A stretch of DNA of 64,000 nt. It comes from Actinoplanes sp. N902-109 (GTDB lineage Bacteria; Actinomycetota; Actinomycetes; Mycobacteriales; Micromonosporaceae). Positions 17,401 through 25,936 of this stretch are shown piece after piece. The first letter of the stretch is position 1. Every line of letters begins with the position of its first letter. The translations under genes were made by a program, and so were the position numbers. The notes beneath the pieces are model-generated. The model saw nothing but the letters and a program-made list of their open reading frames with translations, searched no databases and was not told the origin of the DNA. Where the stretch lies: positions 3,659,501 through 3,723,500 of the forward strand of contig NC_021191.1 of the NCBI RefSeq assembly GCF_000389965.1, given 5' to 3'.

Positions 17401-18340
17401 CAACACCTACTTCCCGGACGACGGATTCACCGAAGCCTCCGACGAGTACGGCCGCACTGCGGTGAAGACCGGCCTGACCACCGATGCGGACGGCAACGAG
17501 ATCACCGTCTGGCAGGACAAGCCGGTGCTGCGGACCGACCAGTCCTTCACGGTGTCAGCCTGGGTGATGCTGCAGGACGGGCCGGCCGGGGACGGCGGCC
17601 GCACCGTGCTCGCCCAGCGTGGCACCAGCGAGAGCGGGTTCTGGTTGAAGTATCAGCAGACCACCAAGAAGTGGCAATTCCTGGCCGCCGCCCAGGACAC
17701 GGCGGATGCCACCGCTGACTGGGTCTCGTCTGCAGCCGACGCGCAGTTCGATGTGTGGACCCAGTTGACGGGTGTCTACGACGGTGCCCGCAGGGAGCTC
17801 CGGCTGTACGTCAACGGAGATCTCCAGGGCAGCAAGGCGCTGTCGTTCACGCCGTTCAACGCGACCGGTCCGCTGCTGGTCGGGCACACGCTGTGGCATG
17901 GCGGGCTCGGTGACCAGTGGTTCGGCGGCATCGACGACGTCGCGCTGTTCCAGGGGGCGATGAGTTCGACCGCGGTCGCGGCGCGCTACCGAGTGCAGTC
18001 CACCGACGTCTCCGGCGCGAACGTGCTCGGCAACAACCAGACGCTCTACGAGCGGCAGGCCCTGCACTCCAGCGACAACCGGTACTACCTGTGGATGCAG
18101 GAGGACGGCAACCTGGTCCTCTACGACCTCGGAACCCCGATCTGGGCGACGAACACGCCGAGCAACCCGGGGTCGCGGCTGATCATGCAGGACGACGGCA
18201 ACCTCGTCATCTACCGGGCGGACGGCACCGCCATCTGGGACACCAGGACGTGGGGCACGGACGCCGACCGGCTGGTGCTCTACGACAACGGCGATCTCTT
18301 CCTGCTCGATCCGAACGGCCAGATCGTCTGGCACCGGTGA
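14429..18340 (+). CDS. Giant exported LamG / bulb-lectin protein (1303 aa)
   Basis: Signal peptide at 1-31 (ending FHGASQAA). The first ~280 residues resemble the N-terminal part of actinobacterial surface proteins; ~290-470 is a DNRLRE-like region with paired cysteines and FFQFPATANG. Two concanavalin/LamG-like sandwiches follow (~700-900 and ~970-1190; typical strands WVQVAGTFDAAEKKVRLYVD and WTQLTGVYDGARRELRLYVN). The end (~1200-1303) is a bulb-type mannose-lectin domain with repeated QxDGNLVxY motifs. It is probably secreted and carbohydrate-binding. The RHS gene starts 29 bp downstream, so the pair is probably one operon, as in many actinomycetes. Confidence 0.88.
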   Translation: MWRRLLPAFLVAGLIVGGLAVPAFHGASQAACGDRAGSEPAAIKLAISCDQPVAVDSSRTEFSQVVAQPDGRLRFESAVVPQRARKGSGWADLDLRLSRGGDGRLRPAVSVADVAFSGGGSGPLVTLTRGGQTMTMSWPGALPAPVITGDAATYPEVLSGVDLVVRATGTGFAHALVIKSAAAAAQPGIATIRFRLGGSARVSANAGTLTARGRGAVIATTEPATMWDSRSGPATPARTAATRRQAAERSTHRSAGDTARIAPVTVALSGGDLVLRPDAGLLAEAAFPLYVDPAWSVYKNKWAYATDNNSNNTDYSRARVGLNPDTGALYRSFFQFPATANGVSLSRKHIESARVEMNLDHSWSCDSTVTSMYWTPAINATMKASWSAMKLSRVLGTASGHANEAGGCDSYQGDMKMNFDGTTVTQLLRDAANGGWSALTVGFTARAADGSGESTQSRWKKFYPNDAKLFVDYDTPPGTPVYLQVSGVACSPGVTTVGTLTPTFSAIFPDADGSDSLTGAFEWIEVPAGGLGSVTDTAPVRKGAPPSKTSVTPGARATSAAVTAVKDKTYAFRARGTDKAPYAITSSWSAWCQFKVDTAVPHVTASVLALPSGPGQKGRIRIESTDGDVTKFQYGWDAATKVVTASGASPRFAEVDITAPRFGRNVLLVKAIDTTLNEGNGSVEFLVGRPSPPIARWGLESYPGISQAEALSDRVPAPTSSPLAATNVSWPDDVRLIGGRTATFDGTSSVASTVSPVVDTTGSFSVSGLVRIGVLPTADVTVATQDGADAAGFELGIRRSGNPLVPRWSFSMRDNGAQSSAIVAAVSPTAVNSADLGRWVQVAGTFDAAEKKVRLYVDGLLVAQAERTAVPWPATGGFAVGRGFGSGAGTGFFPGSIADVQVFDRVLEPQDFTGQLGTDPTSGGFDEPGISTPIQVGDWDYEAAVGCYVADLRDTCEAPDTRTAWGRWQALTRGSQVGAGHTASQSGLWVDNTYFPDDGFTEASDEYGRTAVKTGLTTDADGNEITVWQDKPVLRTDQSFTVSAWVMLQDGPAGDGGRTVLAQRGTSESGFWLKYQQTTKKWQFLAAAQDTADATADWVSSAADAQFDVWTQLTGVYDGARRELRLYVNGDLQGSKALSFTPFNATGPLLVGHTLWHGGLGDQWFGGIDDVALFQGAMSSTAVAARYRVQSTDVSGANVLGNNQTLYERQALHSSDNRYYLWMQEDGNLVLYDLGTPIWATNTPSNPGSRLIMQDDGNLVIYRADGTAIWDTRTWGTDADRLVLYDNGDLFLLDPNGQIVWHR

Positions 18341-18369
18341 CCGGCGTGCCAACTCACGGGGGATGGAAA

Positions 18370-21300
18370 ATGCGTATCCGACGCTGGGATCTCGTCATGC
18401 GGCCGGTGCTGGCCGGCGTGCTGGTCGCCGGGGCCATAGGTGTTCCGGCCCGCACCGTTCTGGCCGCACCGCCGGCCCCGGTGCCGCCGCCGGTCGAGAA
18501 ACTCGACCATGATGGTCACCCGGTGACCGCGCGGGCCTGGACCCAGCAGAAGGTCGAGGACACGCCGGTTACTCCGCCGGTGTGGCCCAGGGCCGGCACG
18601 ACCCGGGTCCAGCTGAGCGCGGCGCACCGCATCAAGGTGGGCGACCTGCCAGTCTGGGTGGGTGACGCGCCGGGCCTGGCCGGCCTCGATGTGCAGGTGA
18701 TCGATCGCGCCACCGTCCCGGCCGCATGGCGGGCCGGGCTGATGCTGAAGGTCAGCGCGGCGACAACCGGCAAGGCCCGGTTGTCCGTCGACTACCGGGG
18801 TTTCGCGCAGGCGTACGGCGCGGACTGGACGTCCCGGCTCGCGTTGTGGCGCGTCCCGCAATGCGCGCTCACCACCCCCGCTGCGCCGGCCTGCCGGTCG
18901 GTGGCCATGCCGACGACCGCCGAACCAGCCGCCGGCCTGGTCTCGGCGACGGTGAACGTCGGCGGTGGATCGCTGGTGGCGCTCGCAGCCGCGGCCTCGG
19001 GCAAGGACGGTGACTTCCGCGCCACCAGCCTCGCGCCCAGCTCGACCTGGTCGGCCGGGGCGAACTCCGGTGACTTCTCCTGGAGTTACCCGATGCGGGT
19101 GCCACCCGCGGCTGGCCCGGTCCCCGAGGTTGCCCTGTCCTATTCGTCGTCGGCGGTGGACGGCCGGTCCGAGGTGACCAACAACCAGCCGTCCTGGATC
19201 GGTGAGGGCTTCGACTACTCGCCCGGCTATATCGAGCGGCGCTACGTCACCTGCGCGGACGACTCCAAGAACGGGGCGAACAGCACCGCCGCCAGCGGTG
19301 ACCAGTGCTGGCGCTCGGACAACGCGACGATGACCCTCGGCGGGCACACCGGTGAGCTGATCTACCAGCAGGGCAAGGGCTGGCACCTGCGAGACGAGGA
19401 CGGCTCGGAGATCGAGAAGCTGACGAATGCCGACAACGGTGACTCCGGCAGCCCGTCCTACGGCGACGTGGGCGAGTACTGGCGGGTCACCACGACCGAC
19501 GGCACGCAGTACTTCTTCGGCCGCGACGACCTGCCGGGCGAGACCGCCCCGACCAACTCGACGCTGACCGTGCCGGTCTTCGGCAACCACGCCGGCGAGC
19601 CGTGCCACGCCACCGCGTTCGCTTCGTCGGACTGCGTGCAGGCTTGGCGGTGGAACCTCGACTACGTCGTCGACGTTCGGGGCAACACCGAATCGTTCTG
19701 GTACACCAAGGAGACCAACAAGTACGCCCGCAACGCCACCGACTCCGACGACGTCACCTATGACCGGGCCAGTTACCTGAACCGGATCGACTACGGCACC
19801 TACGACCGGAAAGCCGCGGAGCACGGCGTCACCGAGCGCAGCACCGAGCCGTACGCGCAGGTGGTGTTCGAGACCGACCTGCGGTGCTTCACCAACTGTG
19901 GCACCGAGTCCGCGCCGACCACGGCGAACTGGAAGGACACGCCCTGGGACCAGGAATGCAAGGCTTCCGCCAGTTCCTGTCCGGGCAAGTTCGCGCCGAC
20001 GTTCTGGACCGCCAAGCGGCTCAAGAAGATCACCACCCGGGTCTGGGACGCCACAGCCTCCCCGGCTGCGTGGCAGGACGTCGAGTCGTGGACGCTGACA
20101 CACACCTTCTCGGCGACCGCCGACGCGACCCATACCGGCTTGTGGCTCGAGCGCATCGACCACAGCGGGCTGACCGGCACCGAGATCGGCCTGCCACCGG
20201 TCACCTTCGAGGCGGTGTCGCTGGCCAACCGGGTGCTGACCGAGAACGGCTCCGCCGACAACTGGCTGCGGATCTCCAGCATCGTGACCGAGACCGGCGC
20301 CCGCATCAAGGTGGACTACTCCGAACCGGAGTGCACCGCGGCCCTGGTCGCCTCGCTGGCGCCGGAGACCAACACGCACCGGTGCTACCCGGTGAGGGTC
20401 CCGGACTCGACCGACCCGGCCGGCGATGTGCTGGTCACGCAGTGGTGGCACAAGTATGTCGTGGTGCATGTCGCGGAGGACGACCTGCAGACGACGACGG
20501 GTCATCCGGCGCCGACAAAACACACCCGCTACGAGTACGTCGACGCGCCGGCCTGGCACTACGCCGACGATGACGGTCTGACGAAGCCGGACCGCAAGAC
20601 CTGGGCCCGGTGGCGCGGCTACGGCGAGGTGCGTACGCAGGTTGGCGACGAGGCTGGGACCCGCACCTTGACAGTCACCGACTTCCTGCGCGGCATGCAC
20701 GGCGACCGGCTCGCACCCAGCGGTGGCACCCGCAGCGTGCCCGCACCAGCGTCGTACGGCAGCGAGACCGTCTACGACGAGGACCAGTTCGCGGGCATGG
20801 TCCGGCAGGAGACGGTCTACAACGGTACCGATACCAAGCCGGTGTCCCGGACGGTGAACGTGCCTTGGCGCTCGGGTCCGACGGCCAGTCGCACCATCAA
20901 CGGTGACACCGCCGAGGCTCGCTTCGTGGACACCCAGGTGACCTACGACCAGACCGCTCTCGGGGTGGACGGCAACCGCGGGTGGCGCACCACCGGCACG
21001 CGGACGAGCTTCGACCCGACGTACGGTACGGCCAACTGGTCGCAGGACGACGGTGACGTCAGCAGGACCGGCGACGAGAAGTGCGCGACATACACCTACA
21101 ACCGCAACACAGACAAGAACCTGACGACACTGACCAGCCGTACCCTGACCACCGCCCGGACGTGTGGAACCGCGCCGTCGACGGTCGACGACGTGATCGA
21201 CGACGTGCGCTCCTACTACGACGGCTCGTCGAGTCTGACCACCCCGCCGGAGTTCGGATCGGTGACCTGGACCGAGAAGCTCAAGGACTGGGCACCGGCG

Positions 21301-24300
21301 ACCGGCACGGTGTGGCAGACGATCTCGCGGGCCACCTACGACTCGACCGGCCGGGTGAAGACCGCCACCGACATCAAGGGCAACGTCACCGAGACCACGT
21401 ACACCCCGGCGACCGGTGGTCCGGTCACCGCGGTGAGCACCAAGAACATCGCGATGAACTGGACCACCTCGACCGCCGCCAGCCCGTACTGGGGTTCGGT
21501 GACCAGAACCACCGACGCCAACAACCGGATCACCGCCGACATTGACTACGACGCGCTGGGACGAACCGTGCGAGTCTGGAACCTGGGCTGGACCCGGGCC
21601 GACAACCCGGCCAAGCCGTCGGCGCAGTACGAATACCGGGTGGCGGCCAACCGGGACGCCTATCCGTACGTCGTGACCAGCCAGCTCAACGCGAGCGGCA
21701 CCTACGTCACGTCGTACCAGATCCTCGATGCTCTGCTGCGGCCGCGGCAGACCCAGTCGATCTCCCTGGGTGGCAGCGGCGACCGGATGGTCACCGACAC
21801 GATCTACGACGAGTTCGGCCGCGCCGCCACCACGTACGGTGCCCACGCGGAACCCGGCGCCCCCTCCGGGACGCTGTGGTGGGAGCCGGACTGGTCGGTG
21901 CCATCGGTCACCAGGAACACCTACGACCGGGTCGGCCGGGTGACCGCCGCGGTCTTCCTGAGCGGTGACAGCATCGACAACCTGGTCGAGAAGTGGCGCA
22001 CGGTCACCGCCTACGAGGGTGATCTCACCAAGATCACCCCGCCCGAGGGCGGCACCCCCAGCACCACGGTGACCGACGCCGCCGGGCGCGTGGTGGCGCT
22101 GCGCGAGCACACCACCGCAGCCGGGGTCAACGGCGCCTACGACGAGACGACGTACACCTTCAACCGCAAGGATCAACAGGTCAAGGTGACCGGCCCGGGG
22201 AACAACGAGTGGACCACGGTCTACGACCCCAAGGGTCAGCCGATCCAGCGCACCGACCCGGATGAGGGCGACACGTTCACCGCCTACAACGACTTCGGCG
22301 AGGTCGAGAGCACGCGGGACGATCGCGGCGAGAAGCTCTGGTACAAGTACGACGCGCTCGGGCGCAAACGCGAGATGCGCGACGACTCGGAGACCGGCGC
22401 ACTGCGCGCGGAGTGGCGTTACGACAACCTCTACAGTGGCCAGACCGGTTTCCGCGGCCAGCTGACCCAGGCCATCCGGTACGACCCGGCCGGTTCGGCG
22501 AACGCCTACAAGTGGCAGGTCCGGACGTTCAACGGCCGTTACCAGCCCACCGGGGTCAACTACGTCGTGCCGGCGTCCGAATCCGGCCTGGACGGCACCT
22601 ACGTGTATGCCTACGGCTACTCGCCCGCGACCGGTGAGCAGACCTCGATCTCCTACCCGGCCGGCGGAAACCTGGTTACCGAGCAGCTCACCACCGGCTA
22701 CGACGTAACGACCGGCCGGCCGGCCAAGCTCGACACCAGCCTGACCGGATCGGCCGGCACGATGGCCACCGCCTCGTACACCGCGTACGGGGAACGGTCC
22801 GGCTCGATCTACAAGATGCCCGGCGGGCACTGGGTCGAGGATGTGGTCTCCCGGGAGGAAGGCACCCGCCGGGTCACCCACATCTCAGTCACCCGGGAGA
22901 CGGTGGCCGGCACGGTTTCCGATCGCACCTACGACTACGACAAGGCCGGCAACATCGTCGCCATCGCGGACGCCCCAGCCGTCGGTGACGCCGACAAGCA
23001 GTGCTTCCGCAGCGACCCGCTGGGCCGGCTGACCACCGCGTGGACCCCGGCCGTCGGGGTGGACTGCAAGACAACCGGGCCCGGTGTGGCGGGCCTGGCC
23101 GGGCCCGCGCCGTACTGGCAGGACTGGACCTTCGACGCGGCCGGGAGCCGCAAGACCGAGACCAGTCACACCGCCGCCGGCAACACCGTGCGGGATTACG
23201 CGCTGCCGGCCACCGGCCACGCCGTCAGCGCGATGACGACCACCACGCCGGCGCAGGCCCCGGCAACCACGCAGTACCGCTATGACGGCAGCGGCAACAT
23301 GACCTGTCGGCCCGCAACCGGCAGCGCGAGCAACGACTGCGGCACCGGCGCCAACAGTCAGACGCTGGGCTGGGATGCTGAGGGCGAGCTGAGCACCGTC
23401 ACCGCCGGCGGCACCAGCGTGGAGAGCAACGTCTACGACGCTGCGGGCGAGCTGATGATCCGGCACGACGCCGGCGGAACCACCCTTTTCCTACCGGACC
23501 AGGAACTGCGCAAGCAAGGTTCGGTCGTCACCGGCACCCGCTACTACACTTTCGCCGGCGTGACCTTCGGCTCCCGCACCGGCTCCTCCGCACCCACCGA
23601 CCTGAGCTGGGTGTTCACCGACCATCAAGGAACCCAGCAGATCGCCGTCAACGCGGGTACGCAGGCCGTGACCATTCGCCGGCAGACCCCGTACGGCGGC
23701 TCCCGCGGCGCTGCCGCCACCTGGGTCAACCAGAAGAGCTTCGTCGGTGGCGACACGGAGCCCACCGGCCTGATCAGCATCGGTGCCCGCCGGTACGACC
23801 CCACGCTCGGCCGGTTCATCTCCGTCGACCCGGTCCAGGACCTGAGCGATCCGCAGCAGTGGAACGGCTACGCCTACGCGAACAACAGCCCGATCTCCCT
23901 GAGCGACCCGAGCGGGCTGGTGCCCATCGACAACGAACTGGACGACCAGTTCGGCCGGGAGAAGCCGGGCACCGGGAAGTACCAGAGCCGCACACCCGGC
24001 GTCAAGCGGGGCAGGAGCAGCGGTAGCGGCGGCAGCACCTCCCGCCGGAAGATCTCTGATCCCGGCCCCTCGACCCCGCGCCGGACCGCGACCGCCGGTG
24101 GCACCGGCTGCGTGTACGTGCAGGGCCCGATCTGCGGCCGGAAGGTGAGCGAGTGCGAGATGTGGAACTGCGACCCGTGGCAGCCGCTCACCCCGCCACA
24201 ACGCGAGGAACCGTACCGGCCGCAATGGAAGTGCAAGAGCGGCCTGTCGGACAACCCGTGTGCGAAGGGCGATCGGATCTCGCACAAGGGCACGGGCAGC

Positions 24301-24717
24301 GGTGGCATCTGCATCGGTGGCTCGGTCGGCGTCTACTTCTGGGGCGCATCCGGATCGGTCTGCTGGATGGAGGATGCCAAGGGCTCCGGATTCACCGTTA
24401 CCGGGGAATCAGCCGCAGGCGCGGTCGGCAACGGGAAGAGTGGGCGGCCAGCGCCGGGCTGGTCCGTGGGCGCCGGTCCAACCTGGTCGAACGGCTCTGT
24501 CCAGCAGCAGAAGGACGGCTTCAAGACCACGAACATCGGCGCGGCAATGGGTCGCGGCGCTACTCTGGGTATCGGCAGCAGTACGTTGCCCGACGGGTCG
24601 CCGGAGCATACCTACACCCTCATGGTCGGTGGCGGTACCGGCCTCACCGTCTCCAGCGGTGACTCCTGGACCAAGGTTCTGGGATACCACGAGAACCCCG
24701 ACGCGGAGACGCCGTGA
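18370..24717 (+). CDS. Exported RHS/YD-repeat protein with unrecognised C-terminal domain (2115 aa)
   Basis: The ATG at 18370 follows GGGGGATGG; residues 1-32 form a signal peptide (ending TVLAAPPA). Then come a SpvB/TcdB-like region, many YD repeats (YDxxGRxxxxT pattern, ~900-1750) and the RHS core boundary motif RYDPTLGRFISVDPV followed by YAYANNSPISLSDPSGL (~1818-1855). Everything after is a variable C-terminal module of ~260 residues: a basic Ser/Arg linker, a cluster of five cysteines, then a Gly-rich probably beta-rich segment. RHS proteins encapsulate and display such C-terminal modules, often toxins. No obvious immunity gene follows on the same strand; the next features are on the opposite strand. 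Confidence 0.92.
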   Translation: MRIRRWDLVMRPVLAGVLVAGAIGVPARTVLAAPPAPVPPPVEKLDHDGHPVTARAWTQQKVEDTPVTPPVWPRAGTTRVQLSAAHRIKVGDLPVWVGDAPGLAGLDVQVIDRATVPAAWRAGLMLKVSAATTGKARLSVDYRGFAQAYGADWTSRLALWRVPQCALTTPAAPACRSVAMPTTAEPAAGLVSATVNVGGGSLVALAAAASGKDGDFRATSLAPSSTWSAGANSGDFSWSYPMRVPPAAGPVPEVALSYSSSAVDGRSEVTNNQPSWIGEGFDYSPGYIERRYVTCADDSKNGANSTAASGDQCWRSDNATMTLGGHTGELIYQQGKGWHLRDEDGSEIEKLTNADNGDSGSPSYGDVGEYWRVTTTDGTQYFFGRDDLPGETAPTNSTLTVPVFGNHAGEPCHATAFASSDCVQAWRWNLDYVVDVRGNTESFWYTKETNKYARNATDSDDVTYDRASYLNRIDYGTYDRKAAEHGVTERSTEPYAQVVFETDLRCFTNCGTESAPTTANWKDTPWDQECKASASSCPGKFAPTFWTAKRLKKITTRVWDATASPAAWQDVESWTLTHTFSATADATHTGLWLERIDHSGLTGTEIGLPPVTFEAVSLANRVLTENGSADNWLRISSIVTETGARIKVDYSEPECTAALVASLAPETNTHRCYPVRVPDSTDPAGDVLVTQWWHKYVVVHVAEDDLQTTTGHPAPTKHTRYEYVDAPAWHYADDDGLTKPDRKTWARWRGYGEVRTQVGDEAGTRTLTVTDFLRGMHGDRLAPSGGTRSVPAPASYGSETVYDEDQFAGMVRQETVYNGTDTKPVSRTVNVPWRSGPTASRTINGDTAEARFVDTQVTYDQTALGVDGNRGWRTTGTRTSFDPTYGTANWSQDDGDVSRTGDEKCATYTYNRNTDKNLTTLTSRTLTTARTCGTAPSTVDDVIDDVRSYYDGSSSLTTPPEFGSVTWTEKLKDWAPATGTVWQTISRATYDSTGRVKTATDIKGNVTETTYTPATGGPVTAVSTKNIAMNWTTSTAASPYWGSVTRTTDANNRITADIDYDALGRTVRVWNLGWTRADNPAKPSAQYEYRVAANRDAYPYVVTSQLNASGTYVTSYQILDALLRPRQTQSISLGGSGDRMVTDTIYDEFGRAATTYGAHAEPGAPSGTLWWEPDWSVPSVTRNTYDRVGRVTAAVFLSGDSIDNLVEKWRTVTAYEGDLTKITPPEGGTPSTTVTDAAGRVVALREHTTAAGVNGAYDETTYTFNRKDQQVKVTGPGNNEWTTVYDPKGQPIQRTDPDEGDTFTAYNDFGEVESTRDDRGEKLWYKYDALGRKREMRDDSETGALRAEWRYDNLYSGQTGFRGQLTQAIRYDPAGSANAYKWQVRTFNGRYQPTGVNYVVPASESGLDGTYVYAYGYSPATGEQTSISYPAGGNLVTEQLTTGYDVTTGRPAKLDTSLTGSAGTMATASYTAYGERSGSIYKMPGGHWVEDVVSREEGTRRVTHISVTRETVAGTVSDRTYDYDKAGNIVAIADAPAVGDADKQCFRSDPLGRLTTAWTPAVGVDCKTTGPGVAGLAGPAPYWQDWTFDAAGSRKTETSHTAAGNTVRDYALPATGHAVSAMTTTTPAQAPATTQYRYDGSGNMTCRPATGSASNDCGTGANSQTLGWDAEGELSTVTAGGTSVESNVYDAAGELMIRHDAGGTTLFLPDQELRKQGSVVTGTRYYTFAGVTFGSRTGSSAPTDLSWVFTDHQGTQQIAVNAGTQAVTIRRQTPYGGSRGAAATWVNQKSFVGGDTEPTGLISIGARRYDPTLGRFISVDPVQDLSDPQQWNGYAYANNSPISLSDPSGLVPIDNELDDQFGREKPGTGKYQSRTPGVKRGRSSGSGGSTSRRKISDPGPSTPRRTATAGGTGCVYVQGPICGRKVSECEMWNCDPWQPLTPPQREEPYRPQWKCKSGLSDNPCAKGDRISHKGTGSGGICIGGSVGVYFWGASGSVCWMEDAKGSGFTVTGESAAGAVGNGKSGRPAPGWSVGAGPTWSNGSVQQQKDGFKTTNIGAAMGRGATLGIGSSTLPDGSPEHTYTLMVGGGTGLTVSSGDSWTKVLGYHENPDAETP

Positions 24718-24736
24718 CGCGATCACGACGCCTTGC

Positions 24737-25006
24737 TCAAACTCGATCAGACACGCCCCCGCCCGGGGCGGCGCACAGGTCCTTGGCGAGGTGGTAACCG
24801 CCGGAGACGGTGCGGTAGTTGGTGGCGGAGATGTCCAGTCGCCAGGAAGCGCCGTCGATCTCGTAGTAGCCCGGCGGCAGGTTGCCCTGGCCCGCTGGGA
24901 AGGCCACCAGCAGCGGGCCGTGGTTGCGCATGGTCACACCGCCGTCCTCGTGGTGGAATGCCGTCCCGCTGCCGCCGGCGGTGCCGTCACGTTCTTCCGG
25001 TGTCGG
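24737..25006 (-). pseudogene. 5'-truncated remnant of an exported-protein gene (paralogue of the gene at 33190)
   Basis: The minus strand encodes HGPLLVAFPAGQGNLPPGYY, then IDGASWRLDISATNY and VSGGYHLAKDLC. These align with the C-terminal half of the intact exported protein at 33190-33708 (HGPLLLRFREGNGNLPRGLY, VDGTAWRLDISATG, VSGGYRITKDVC). Similarity begins near 25006, inside the 3' end of the DUF3152 gene, and no signal peptide or start precedes it. It is therefore a broken duplicate, probably cut off when the neighbouring gene end was placed there. Confidence 0.75.
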
Positions 25007-25751
25007 GTGGCGGGATCCGGTCGTCGTACGATCCGGGAGGTCCGGTCCAGCGCTTCTTCCGACGGTACGGCCAGGGGTTGGCGGTGCAGCCGTGCAGCCC
25101 CAGGGTCTGCTGCTGCATCACCGGCGCCGGCCGGCCCGGTCCCGGGCACAGCTCGTGTCCCTGTCCGAGCCGGTGCCCCACCTCGTGGTTGACCATGTAC
25201 TGGCGGTACGTCGCCAGCGTGGTGCCGTACCGGGGGACGCCCTTGACCCAGCGCGCCACGTTGAGCACGACCTTGCTGCCGTTGCGGCACGATGTGTAGC
25301 CGTCCTCGCCGTTGCCGCAGAGCCGGTCGCGGGTTTGCGGGGTGGCCAGGTAGATGGTGAAGTCGTACCGGCTGCCCGGGCCCACCCGCCGCAGCCGCCA
25401 CCGGCCGCCGCCGGTCCAGCTGCGCGGGTCGGAGAGGGTGGTGGTGACCGCATCCGCGAACCTGCCCGCGGACAGGCCGTGGATGTCGCGCTCGACCAGG
25501 ACGCGGTAGTGCAGCAGGGTGCCGGCCCGCCCGGCGGCCGGGCCGGTCTGGGCCGCGGCGGTGATCCAGTGCCGGGAACCGTGCTCCGGATAAGTGATCC
25601 GGGCGGGCGGAACGGCTGCGGGCGTTGCCGGGGGCGGGTTCGGCGCAGCGGTCTGCGCGGGGTGCCAGGCCGCCGGCTGCCTGACCGGCGCGGCGGATGA
25701 GCAGCCGCCGAGCAGCACCAGTCCGGACATGATCAACAATCGCAGCCTCAC
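24987..25751 (-). CDS. DUF3152 lipoprotein with metzincin-type zinc site
   Basis: A 254-residue exported protein. I choose the GTG at 25751 because it gives a compact lipoprotein signal (RLRLLIMSGLVLLGGC, lipobox LGGC at ~14-17); the frame stays open further upstream. A Pro/Ala-rich tether (~20-55) leads to a DUF3152 domain containing NHEVGHRLGQGHE, which fits HExxHxxGxxH, the zinc-binding motif of metzincin proteases. Two disulfide-type cysteine pairs (CGNGEDGYTSC and CPGPG...GC) are visible. It is probably a cell-surface metallopeptidase of unknown substrate. Confidence 0.83.
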   Translation of the reverse strand: MRLRLLIMSGLVLLGGCSSAAPVRQPAAWHPAQTAAPNPPPATPAAVPPARITYPEHGSRHWITAAAQTGPAAGRAGTLLHYRVLVERDIHGLSAGRFADAVTTTLSDPRSWTGGGRWRLRRVGPGSRYDFTIYLATPQTRDRLCGNGEDGYTSCRNGSKVVLNVARWVKGVPRYGTTLATYRQYMVNHEVGHRLGQGHELCPGPGRPAPVMQQQTLGLHGCTANPWPYRRKKRWTGPPGSYDDRIPPPDTGRT

Positions 25752-25936
25752 GGCCGGGACGACGACGGCGACACCGGTACGGGTTGGCTGCGGGAATGTG
25801 CGAAGAATCGCTTGCCGACCGGCCAACCTCCGGCCCGTGGCGATCGTCGTCAAGGGGCTCTGCGGGCGTAGCCCGGCCCCGGCGTGTCCCGGTAGCCTGA
25901 GCGGGTCGGGAGCCCATCCGGTGGACGGAGGGGGCA

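Noticed and set aside
18280..22881. A 1533-codon open frame on the minus strand under the RHS gene
   Set aside because: Composition is Gly/Arg/Val/Asp/His-rich without any domain or start signal. Long antisense frames are expected in very GC-rich genes, and the plus-strand RHS protein explains this DNA.
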